Positions 1-5,810 of a stretch of 6,562 nt of DNA are shown here, one piece after another. The DNA comes from an uncultured Prevotella sp. (GTDB lineage Bacteria > Bacteroidota > Bacteroidia > Bacteroidales > Bacteroidaceae). A program made the translations under genes and the position numbers. The notes beneath the pieces are model-generated. The model did not search any database and was not told where the DNA came from. It saw nothing but the letters and a program-made list of their open reading frames with translations. The DNA lies in the NCBI GenBank assembly GCA_937906765.1, contig CALCUV010000093.1, positions 1 through 6,562 on the forward strand, written 5' to 3'. Within the stretch, counting starts at the first letter, position 1, and each line of letters opens with the position of its first letter.

Positions 1-852
1 AACGCTTTTGCTCACATCTATCAGGGTCGTTACCTGGCAGGCGTTGTTGCAGGCATGAAGCTCAATGAGATGATCAAGGCCGGCGACATCACTGCCGATA
101 AGGCACACCACGTTCACGACCTCCGCGCCACGGAGGCCACTGTCTCACTGACTTATCAGCCTGGCGTAGAGTGGGTCAACACAAAGCAACGCCGCGTGGC
201 GACTAACAATGATGCGCCTAAGTTTACGTTACAGCATTCCTTCGGAATCAAGGGAGTTTTGGGCAGTGACTACACCTATAACTTCACAGAGGCAGGCATC
301 TACAAGCGTTTCTGGACGCCTTCGTGGGGACGCATTGATACGCAACTCAAGGTGGGAGCGCAGTGGAACCGAGTGCCCTTCCCCTACCTCATTGTGCCGG
401 CGGCAAACCTCTCCTACATTAAGGATGACAACACCTTCAGTCTCATGCGTAACATGGAGTTTCTCAACGACCGCTATGCCGCACTTTTCTGCTCGTGGGA
501 ACTCAACGGGAAAATCCTCAACCGCATTCCGCTCATCAAGCACCTCAAACTACGTGAATACTTCGGATTTAGCGCCCTCTGGGGAGACCTTACGTCGAAA
601 AACAATCCTATGTTAGCCGAAAATGCTGGGCGTCCCGACCTCTACCATTTCCCAGGAACCTTCGACACTAACGGAAACTTCACGCCCATCACCACAACGA
701 TGGACCGCAAGCGCCCTTACGTTGAAGCCTACGTGGGACTGTACAACATCTTCAAGGTGTTTAACATCGAATATGTCCGTCGCCTCAACTATCTTGACGA
801 CCCCAATACAAAGCGTTGGGGCATCCGTGGCCGCTTCGTATTCACCTTCTAA
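1..852 (+). CDS. DUF5686 family outer-membrane protein, C-terminal part (5' end outside window)
   Basis: The frame is open from base 1 and ends at TAA 850-852, giving 283 residues with no start in view; the ATG at 55 is internal because the upstream codons read as protein. The segment matches, from memory, the end of DUF5686 proteins: NDRYAALFCSWELNGKILN, then IPLIKHLKLREYFGFSALWG, then PYVEAYVGLYNIFKVFNIEY and a final RWGIRGRFVFTF. Alternating aromatic and polar strands and a C-terminal phenylalanine are typical of outer-membrane beta-barrels recognised by the BAM machinery. Family members are usually more than 800 residues, with an N-terminal CarboxypepD_reg-like domain before the DUF5686 region, so about two thirds of the protein is missing here. 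The molecular function of the family is not established; an envelope role is inferred. It faces the neighbouring - strand genes convergently and is followed by a strong terminator. Confidence 0.88.
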   Translation, partial: NAFAHIYQGRYLAGVVAGMKLNEMIKAGDITADKAHHVHDLRATEATVSLTYQPGVEWVNTKQRRVATNNDAPKFTLQHSFGIKGVLGSDYTYNFTEAGIYKRFWTPSWGRIDTQLKVGAQWNRVPFPYLIVPAANLSYIKDDNTFSLMRNMEFLNDRYAALFCSWELNGKILNRIPLIKHLKLREYFGFSALWGDLTSKNNPMLAENAGRPDLYHFPGTFDTNGNFTPITTTMDRKRPYVEAYVGLYNIFKVFNIEYVRRLNYLDDPNTKRWGIRGRFVFTF

Positions 853-930
853 ACCGCATACTCCTTACACCTCCGCATCACTCCCCAGTGGTGCGGAAAA
901 AACGGCTTGTGCTACTTATGCACTACTACT

Positions 931-964
931 AAAACAGGTATCTCCCGGCGGAGATACCTTTTTT
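931..964 (+). terminator. Rho-independent terminator of the DUF5686 gene
   Basis: A perfect 9-bp stem (GGTATCTCC at 937-945 with GGAGATACC at 950-958) closes a CGGC tetraloop and is followed by six T residues (959-964). An AAAA run at 931-934 precedes the stem, so the structure may also work weakly from the - strand, where the tail reads TGTTTT. It lies 85 bp after the stop codon of the + gene, in the convergent gap. Confidence 0.85.
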
Positions 965-1191
965 AGTTTATGTCATAACGAATGCTTCGACGGGCTTACA
1001 ACAGCCCAGAGCCTCGTGTGCCCAATATATATAATGAGTGGGCAAACGGCGCTTTGCGCAGCATTTCCTGAAGGAACGCGAAATGCCCATAGGTCTTTTT
1101 GTTATTATCCTTCAGAATTGTAGAACAAATTTACGATAAAGGCTATTGTGGCAGGCAATATCGCAGCCTGCTCTGCCGCTTCGTTTGGCGA
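965..1191. other. Convergent intergenic remainder, weak hairpins only
   Basis: No gene is supported between the + terminator and the stop codon of the - strand Omp28-like gene. Several short inverted repeats can be seen: GGGCT/AGCCC (992-996/1003-1007), GCCCA/TGGGC (1020-1024/1039-1043), GCATTTC/GAAATGC (1061-1067/1080-1086) and GCAGGC/GCCTGC (1151-1156/1166-1171). None is followed by a T-run on the - strand, so no clear terminator for the - strand genes is assigned; the last hairpin, about 20 bp past their stop, is the nearest candidate. Confidence 0.5.
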
Positions 1192-2199
1192 TTATTGCAT
1201 CACTTTCTTGCCATTGCGGATATAAACGCCTTTCGCAGCAGGTTGTGCCACGCGACGTCCGCTAAGGTCGTAGTAAACCGCTGTTTTGCCCTGCTCCATT
1301 GTAACGGCATCAATTCCTGTGGTCGACATTTGTGTCTGTGCAGCATTGACAATCTCTCCGGTAGCCACATCGATGAGCATTGCCACAATGCGCACATTGC
1401 TGTAATTGCTAATGCCACTTGCTTCAAACTTATGCTCAAAAGTGTAGGATGCTCCGGCTTCAACAGCAGTGGGCACCGATGCCGGAATGCCATAAACCTC
1501 ACCGGCAATACTGCGTGCCACGTCGTCAAAAACGAATGGTGCAATATATTGTGGCAATTCAGCAAAGCCATCTAAGGTGTAGTCCGTGTTGCCGCTATAA
1601 TAGTTGGTCTGATAGGGTCCTGTCACTCCGTCTTCGACCGCAACAAAGGCGATGCGATAGTCCAAATCCGACTTGTTTATGGCAAAGCGCGTTGTAGCCT
1701 TCGCTATAATCTTGTCGGCTTCATGATGTACCACTACGCTGATGTCTGCAATGGTTTCTTCGCCCTGTTCTTCAAGGAAGGCAGTTTCAACGCCACCACT
1801 TCCCATTGTGAAATCGTATTTCCCAGTTTCGTACGTAAGCACCATTGGCGCCACCATGTGCTGACGATTGACATACATGGAGGGGAATGACGAAAATTTG
1901 ATTTCATCGCTGTAACCATCCACGTGGAAATCATCGTCGTAGTGCACGGCAATACCAATGAACTCTTCAGGATATTTTTTCTTCATGCGCTCCATGGCAA
2001 TTATGCCTGTCGGGCAATAACCACACCACATACCAGTACCTTCTTCTATCACGATGCGGCGATAGGGGTCGAACAACATGGGAAGCGTGTATGCCTTCAA
2101 CGTGTCGGGCAACCATTCGCCCCACTCTACCCATATTTTATAATTGATAGTGTCGCCGGGAATTGTGGCAAGTTCTTCGATGTCCTTCCAGGTCTTCAT
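1192..2199 (-). CDS. Omp28-like thioredoxin-fold secreted protein with T9SS-type tail (probably the 3' half of a split gene)
   Basis: 335 residues from ATG 2199-2197 to TAA 1194-1192. Residues 49-70 carry IVIEEGTGMWCGYCPTGIIA, the signature of Omp28-related Bacteroidetes proteins, which have a thioredoxin-like domain with a CxxC pair (here C59 and C62). It continues with KYPEEFIGIAVHYDDDF and FPSMYVNRQ, also typical. Residues 296-335 form a short C-terminal sorting-like tail (YYDLSGRRVAQ then KGVYIRNGKKVMQ), which implies export through the type IX system or a relative of it. Yet the protein has no signal peptide: it begins MKTWKDIEELATIPGDTINY, which looks like the middle of a beta-rich linker domain. 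The start overlaps the stop of the upstream anchor J gene as ATGA. I infer that the two are one gene broken by a -1 shift, giving about 626 residues when joined; translational coupling of two true genes is the alternative. A role in disulfide exchange is possible, but the substrate is unknown. Confidence 0.85.
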   Translation of the reverse strand: MKTWKDIEELATIPGDTINYKIWVEWGEWLPDTLKAYTLPMLFDPYRRIVIEEGTGMWCGYCPTGIIAMERMKKKYPEEFIGIAVHYDDDFHVDGYSDEIKFSSFPSMYVNRQHMVAPMVLTYETGKYDFTMGSGGVETAFLEEQGEETIADISVVVHHEADKIIAKATTRFAINKSDLDYRIAFVAVEDGVTGPYQTNYYSGNTDYTLDGFAELPQYIAPFVFDDVARSIAGEVYGIPASVPTAVEAGASYTFEHKFEASGISNYSNVRIVAMLIDVATGEIVNAAQTQMSTTGIDAVTMEQGKTAVYYDLSGRRVAQPAAKGVYIRNGKKVMQ

Positions 2200-3068
2200 T
2201 TCTGCACCACCTCGAAGCGGTCGAAGGTTCGATTGGTTACCATGTAGGGGGCGGCATACTCTTCCCCGATTTCGTCTTCTAAGGCTTTGACCGTAATCAC
2301 TGCCCTATCGAGCAGCGCTTCTTCGCCTTCCACATCAGCACACACGCTGAATGCACTGAGTTCTCCTGCACCATTGTTCTTCAACGCTCCGCCCAGCTTT
2401 GCAGTCTGCGTGCCGTAGATAAACTTATCCCAACTGCTACTGAGGTCCATGGTGCCCTTGCTGCTCTGCACTTTAATGTCGTCGATGGCAAGGATTTCGC
2501 GCTGCAGGCTTTTGTTGACAAATGCGATATAAACGTATTGATTGGCAAACTGCCCTAATTTGACTTCGTGGGCAGTCCAGCTATTGACACTTTCGCCCTC
2601 TATTCTAAATACAGGCTGTCCTTTGAAATCTTCGGGACGGTTGCCTTTTGTACTGACGTAAACTTCGTAGGTGTCGCCCTCATCGATTGACTCACACACC
2701 GACTGCGCACGCCATGTGAGCACAGCATCGCTTGCGAGGATACGCACCTGGGGTGTCACCAGCCAGTTGCTGGCAGCAATATTTTCAACGCCGCTCTGAA
2801 TTTTGTGTTTCGACGTACTTGCAGCGTAGCGATTGCTCTTGCCACTCTCTTTCATGCACATCCACGACACGCCGTTTGCCAAGCCCAATTGCACCATTGT
2901 GAAATGGTGTTCGCGTCCATCCAGGTCGTGGGTAGTATAGCCTTCCGGCATTCCAGCTTCAAAGCCGGTTGAGAGCGAAACCTCCAGTTCTGCCTGTGCA
3001 GCAGCAGCCAGCACGAATGTTGAAAGCACGGTAGCAAGTGCTTGTTTTTTCAAATGATATAATTTCAT
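2196..3068 (-). CDS. Choice-of-anchor J (cleaved-adhesin-like) secreted protein, probably the 5' half of the split Omp28-like gene
   Basis: 290 residues. A signal peptide covers residues 1-26 (KK, a hydrophobic stretch, AAAAQA cleavage). Residues 34-200 fit the choice-of-anchor J / cleaved adhesin beta-sandwich: GFEAGMPEGYTTHDLDG at 35-51, NWLVTPQVRILASDAVLTWR at 101-120, YEVYVST at 134-140, VYIAFVNKS at 179-187, and the closing LAIDDIKV at 193-200. Residues 208-290 begin a second beta domain (KLGGALKNNGAGELSAFSVC) of the kind that links this module to an Omp28-type thioredoxin domain in larger Bacteroidetes proteins. The gene stops at TGA inside the next start codon (ATGA), in the middle of that linker domain. 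The protein lacks any C-terminal sorting tail, which the downstream frame supplies. This fits a frameshifted single gene better than two independent secreted proteins. The module is found in surface and extracellular proteins; ligand unknown. Confidence 0.85.
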   Translation of the reverse strand: MKLYHLKKQALATVLSTFVLAAAAQAELEVSLSTGFEAGMPEGYTTHDLDGREHHFTMVQLGLANGVSWMCMKESGKSNRYAASTSKHKIQSGVENIAASNWLVTPQVRILASDAVLTWRAQSVCESIDEGDTYEVYVSTKGNRPEDFKGQPVFRIEGESVNSWTAHEVKLGQFANQYVYIAFVNKSLQREILAIDDIKVQSSKGTMDLSSSWDKFIYGTQTAKLGGALKNNGAGELSAFSVCADVEGEEALLDRAVITVKALEDEIGEEYAAPYMVTNRTFDRFEVVQK

Positions 3069-3140
3069 AAAGATTATTTCACTTTTTACAACAGCCCTAA
3101 TGCCTTGAGCCTGTCATGACGTCAAGCCATTAAAGCAACT

Positions 3141-3174
3141 CACAGACCACTTCACCTCCGTGTCGTGGTCTGTG
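3141..3174 (-). terminator. Intercistronic hairpin downstream of the propeller gene
   Basis: A perfect 10-bp stem (CACAGACCAC 3141-3150 with GTGGTCTGTG 3165-3174) has a 14-nt loop and begins 17 bp after the stop codon of the 449-residue gene. On the - strand it is followed by AGTTGCTTTAATGG, so the U-tract is poor. It may be a weak terminator, an attenuator, or a 3'-end stabilising hairpin that lowers expression of the next gene. The rest of the 122-bp gap (3069-3190) has a palindromic TGACGTCA at 3117-3124 but no convincing TAnnTTTG promoter on the - strand. Confidence 0.5.
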
Positions 3175-3190
3175 CGTTATATTCCATTGA

Positions 3191-4540
3191 TTATTTCTTC
3201 ATAAACTTGCCACATACGCTCTTGCCATTCTGAACGGCCTTATAGAGATATGCGCCTGAATTCAAATGGTTCACGTTGACATTATTGCCTGCAGCTCGAA
3301 GCACCAGACGTCCGCTCATGTCATAAACCGCTGCGCTCTGTGTTGAAGCACCAAACTTCAATTGCGCACCATCGAATTTAACATCGCCCGAATTGTCGTT
3401 AACGTCGCTGATAGCGTCCACCAAATTCAAATCCTTCTTAGCAAGACGGTAGAGGCCGCTGTTGTTGTCCTGTGAGTAGGCAGCCAAATAGATGTACTCG
3501 GCATCGGTCTTAATTTTCATTGGAGTGAAGTCGCCTTCGTCGTAAGGCAATCCTTCGTTCACACATTTCCAGATGTTGCCAGCATCCTGAGTGTAGTAGA
3601 AACCCTTAGTCTGCATACCAACGTAGAGCGCAGAACCGTCTGAATGCATCGCGCGGATGTTGCAGTCGTAGTCTTCAGTAGGATTGTTGCCAAGTTCGCC
3701 CCATACGCCGTTTTCGTCCAAAGTGACGACGAACGGTGAACCGGCATCAAAGTTAGGCACGCTGCGACCAGTGCAGAGCTTGCCTTCATAGATAGCACCA
3801 ACAGCCATGAAGTTACTGTTAATGTCAAGTGTTTCCCAAGAATTTGTTTCGGGGAGATACTTGAACACGCAGTAAGTACCGAAGGCATACAAATCGCCGT
3901 TGTAAACCATCATATTATAAATATTCTCAACAACTCTTGTGTCCTTCTTGTCAGCCTGGAGTTCTTTTGTCTTTCCACCATCTTCTTCGGGATCAAACTT
4001 CAAAGTTTCCACATCGGTAGCCACCCATGTTTCACCATTGTCGGCCGAATAAACGATACCGCCGCCTGTAAAGTCGCCAACGAACAACTTGTCCTCGTAG
4101 ATTGCCATGCTATAAGCTAAAGCATATTCCAGATTTTCTTCGCCCAACACGTCGACCACCTGATTCTGGTAGCTCAACATTTCCCATGTTTCACCACCAT
4201 CGTTTGAACGTGCCACACGGCAAGCACCGGCAGCTGCAAAAATGTATTCGTCGTTTTCAATAAAATAGTTGTAACAGTAGTCCTTCGCACCGGTCTTGGT
4301 CCATGTTTCACCCTTATCCTTTGAAATGTAGATGCCACCAATGGTTGCATAAGTATTCCAGTCAAACAAAAGGTCGGCCATCAACATGTTACCACTCTTG
4401 GTAATGAAAAAGTCATTGGTACCGGGAAAGTCGTGAATCTTTTCCCACTTTGGAGTCTGCGCATACAATGCAGAAGCAAAACATGCCACTACAGCAACCA
4501 CCAAACACTTAAAAAGTTTGAAAGTGTAATTTTTTTTCAT
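3191..4540 (-). CDS. Secreted Asp-box (BNR-type) beta-propeller protein with T9SS type A-like sorting domain
   Basis: 449 residues, complete, with start ATG 4540-4538 preceded by an A-rich leader. Residues 1-27 are a signal peptide (MKKNYTFKLFK, hydrophobic core, ALYA cleavage before Q28). Four Asp-box motifs of the S-x-D-x-G-x-T-W type are visible: SKDKGETW (73-80), SNDGGETW (112-119), SADNGETW (165-172) and a degenerate TQDAGNIW (317-324). Repeated blade-like strands (KLFVGDF, DLYAFGTY, ALYVGMQ, YIYLAAY) lie between and after them. This is the pattern of BNR/sialidase-like propellers. No sialidase arginine triad or other catalytic set is evident, so a binding or scaffold role is more likely than hydrolysis. 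Residues 376-449 are a C-terminal sorting-like domain (AVYDMSGRLVLRAAG, then HLNSGAYLYKAV, and a KFMKK end), so surface display or release through the type IX system is inferred. It is the first gene of the - strand block, downstream of a predicted promoter; function unknown. Confidence 0.88.
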   Translation of the reverse strand: MKKNYTFKLFKCLVVAVVACFASALYAQTPKWEKIHDFPGTNDFFITKSGNMLMADLLFDWNTYATIGGIYISKDKGETWTKTGAKDYCYNYFIENDEYIFAAAGACRVARSNDGGETWEMLSYQNQVVDVLGEENLEYALAYSMAIYEDKLFVGDFTGGGIVYSADNGETWVATDVETLKFDPEEDGGKTKELQADKKDTRVVENIYNMMVYNGDLYAFGTYCVFKYLPETNSWETLDINSNFMAVGAIYEGKLCTGRSVPNFDAGSPFVVTLDENGVWGELGNNPTEDYDCNIRAMHSDGSALYVGMQTKGFYYTQDAGNIWKCVNEGLPYDEGDFTPMKIKTDAEYIYLAAYSQDNNSGLYRLAKKDLNLVDAISDVNDNSGDVKFDGAQLKFGASTQSAAVYDMSGRLVLRAAGNNVNVNHLNSGAYLYKAVQNGKSVCGKFMKK

Positions 4541-4662
4541 AAGCCTAATTTTTTTAGTTTGTTAATATATTTAAATAAATGTGTATTGTTTGCAATAGAA
4601 CATAGCAGCCACAAGCAGACAATTCTTCCATAAATTGCGCCAACAGGCTTCTATGACAACCG

Positions 4663-4721
4663 CAAAATTAACACAAGACCTATAATTAACGAACTTTATT
4701 GCATTTTTTTTTTGTTTTTTT
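4663..4721 (-). promoter_or_regulatory. Predicted Bacteroidetes-type promoter for the propeller gene
   Basis: On the - strand a perfect -7 box TAATTTTG (4670-4663, consensus TAnnTTTG) is preceded, after 19 bp, by TTCG (4693-4690), one mismatch from the -33 TTTG. A long A-tract (4721-4703 on the - strand, interrupted by one C) sits directly upstream, in the position of an UP element. Transcription would start about 115 nt before the ATG at 4540. Confidence 0.6.
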
Positions 4722-4873
4722 ACAAAAAAGTTGCAAAACACTCTAACATGAAACCTAAAATCTGACAATTCGGTCTCTTGAAAACTGAGATTATTTTGCA
4801 TTAACATAGGTATTAACGCAGGTAAATAACATCAATTTCCCTTGCGTAAAAGAAAATTCAGGATATAATTTTA

Positions 4874-4961
4874 TCTCACGCAAAGTCGCAAAGTATCGCA
4901 AAGAACTTTTTGCAAAAGGAGTAGCATGTACACCTTAAAAACTTTGCGCCTTTGCGTGAGA
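4874..4961. repeat. Long inverted repeat built from CGCAAAG units
   Basis: The arms 4874-4894 and 4941-4961 are 21 nt each and pair with one mismatch (4886/4949), leaving a 46-nt spacer. The left arm starts TCTCACGCAAAG and the right arm ends CTTTGCGTGAGA. CGCAAAG occurs three times on the left (4879-4885, 4887-4893, 4897-4903) and its complement twice on the right (4942-4948, 4950-4956). A small inner hairpin, CTTTT-TGC-AAAAG (4906-4918), sits in the spacer. There is no T-run suited to termination. It looks like a palindromic intergenic repeat; I believe similar CGCAAAG strings recur in Bacteroidales genomes, but this is from memory. Confidence 0.8.
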
Positions 4962-5111
4962 ATGAAAAAATACTTTTCATGTATTTCAAGCATGTCTGCA
5001 GTCATACCCCCTCACAAAGTCTAACTTAGGGCGTTTTCTTAGTATCTTTCGACGCCGAATTTGAGATTTCGTAACGCGAAAAAGTAATTTCATTTTACGC
5101 ATCACGCAATT

Positions 5112-5214
5112 TGGTTTTGACACAAGAAAAATGGGAGTTGACAGAAGTACAAATGGGTTTTGACAGAAGAAAAGTGGATTTTGACAGAAGAGAAGTGGGG
5201 TTTGACATAAGAAC
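5112..5214. repeat. Five tandem ~21-bp units each with TTGACA
   Basis: Imperfect units start at 5112, 5132, 5154, 5175 and 5196 and follow the pattern TGGnnTTGACAnAAGnAnAA. The TTGACA cores lie at 5117, 5138, 5160, 5181 and 5202, a spacing of 21-22 bp or close to two helical turns. A short direct repeat, ACATAAGAAC, follows at its end (5205-5222). Because 21 bp is seven codons, the array keeps - strand frames open, but these read as low-complexity peptides and I do not treat them as genes. Confidence 0.85.
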
Positions 5215-5243
5215 ATAAGAACAAAAGGATTCCCACCCAGCAA

Positions 5244-5336
5244 GTACGGACGTACGGTCCGTGCATCCTTAAAATACGAAATAATTTCACGCTACTTACT
5301 TGGTAGAAGATGGGCGTACGAACCGTACGTCCGTAC
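5244..5336. repeat. 93-bp segment bounded by 15-bp perfect inverted repeats
   Basis: GTACGGACGTACGGT (5244-5258) is matched exactly, in reverse complement, by ACCGTACGTCCGTAC (5322-5336), with 63 bp between. Similarity continues imperfectly inwards (GGTCCGTGCATCC against the complement of GATGGGCGTACGAACC), so each arm may reach about 25 bp. The flanks, CAGCAA and CAGTCAA, are alike but are not an exact target duplication. It may be a small non-autonomous (MITE-like) element, a REP-like palindrome or a structured RNA. There is no transposase in the window. Confidence 0.75.
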
Positions 5337-5446
5337 CAGTCAAATGGCAAGTTCTATGTAAGAAACTGCGTCCAGTTTTAGTTTGCATTTTGGCAATGAG
5401 AACTGACTGGTGAAAACATAGGTGTTACCCTTAGAACCATGACGTT

Positions 5447-5469
5447 TATAGTTTCTATAGTCGCTATAG
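5447..5469. repeat. Three TATAG motifs at 9-bp period
   Basis: TATAG occurs at 5447-5451, 5456-5460 and 5465-5469, exactly nine bases apart, within slightly varying 9-mers (the last two share CTATAGT). It is short and A/T-rich, so it may be no more than a microsatellite-like remnant. Confidence 0.6.
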
Positions 5470-5707
5470 TTACCCCGTGCAATAGGGACTATCGTCATCT
5501 TCCAACGCTTTGCGGGAAAACAATATAAGAAATTCGCAAAATTTAGTCTCAAACTGGGCGCACAATGTTACTAATTGTTTTTCGTAAGTTACGCTTTGTT
5601 TTAGGGATTCAAATCTCGCTATTTTCGTTCTCCCTCCCGAAACTGCTAAAATTACGTAAATCATGAAATTAAGTGTGAATCATTACTAACAATCCGTAAA
5701 TTATGCC

Positions 5708-5715
5708 TAATTTTG
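5708..5715 (+). promoter_or_regulatory. Predicted -7 box of a promoter for the protease gene
   Basis: TAATTTTG matches the Bacteroidetes consensus TAnnTTTG exactly and is followed by CG, as in the divergent promoter on the other strand. The -33 element is poor: TTAC at 5683-5686 with a 21-bp spacer is the best available. Transcription would give a leader of roughly 90 nt before the ATG at 5811. Confidence 0.5.
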
Positions 5716-5741
5716 CGAACGAGGAGGAGAACGATTAAAGT

Positions 5742-5771
5742 TTAACCGTTAACCCTTCCCCATTAACCGTT
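5742..5771. repeat. Direct repeat TTAACCGTT in the protease leader
   Basis: TTAACCGTT occurs at 5742-5750 and 5763-5771, 21 bp apart start to start, just downstream of the predicted promoter. The first copy runs into AACCC, creating a GTTAAC palindrome. The spacing of two helical turns could suit a regulator bound on one face, or the pair may be a chance short repeat. Confidence 0.5.
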
Positions 5772-5810
5772 CACAGACAACAAACTATAAATCCCAATAT
5801 CTAATAACTT

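Larger units (their letters stand above)
4541..5810. other. 1.27 kb divergent intergenic region without a supported gene
   Basis: The stretch separates the - strand propeller gene from the + strand protease gene. Open frames here are all under 90 codons, overlap one another, lack recognisable domains or leaders, and follow the repeats rather than protein-like composition. The region is A/T-rich at its propeller end (poly-T/poly-A at 4703-4730) and holds two outward-facing promoter candidates. Its middle (4874-5336) is a cluster of inverted and tandem repeats, listed separately. No RNA gene or riboswitch is recognised, although a small non-coding RNA cannot be excluded by eye. Confidence 0.6.

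Noticed and set aside
623..1123. 166-codon + strand frame crossing the DUF5686 stop codon
   Set aside because: It is out of frame with the DUF5686 gene, runs through its terminator hairpin and has a composition typical of a shadow frame.
1099..1697. + strand frames antisense to the Omp28-like gene
   Set aside because: They are opposite a gene with clear family motifs; their Cys/His-rich composition is typical of the antisense of such a gene.
4703..4730. Poly-T/poly-A stretch as an intrinsic terminator
   Set aside because: It is an A/T palindrome without a G/C stem, and it sits directly upstream of a predicted - strand promoter, where an UP element is the better explanation.
5112..5207. TTGACA motifs as five sigma70 -35 boxes
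   Set aside because: Bacteroidetes promoters use a different consensus (-33 TTTG, -7 TAnnTTTG), and no matching -7 boxes follow at the right spacing.
5112..5222. CRISPR array
   Set aside because: The units are contiguous with no unique spacers, diverge from one another, and no cas genes are present.
5112..5222. Plasmid iteron origin
   Set aside because: The unit length would fit, but there is no replication initiator gene and the genes around look chromosomal.
4986..5350. Overlapping - strand open frames (82 and 85 codons) over the TTGACA array
   Set aside because: The repeating heptapeptides arise from the 21-bp DNA repeat; the frames overlap in different phases, have no recognisable domain and no leader or promoter.
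5340..5664. - strand frames of 64 and 70 codons in the divergent spacer
   Set aside because: They overlap each other, show no domain, and have no promoter or start context. A frameshifted relic is possible but cannot be supported from the sequence alone.
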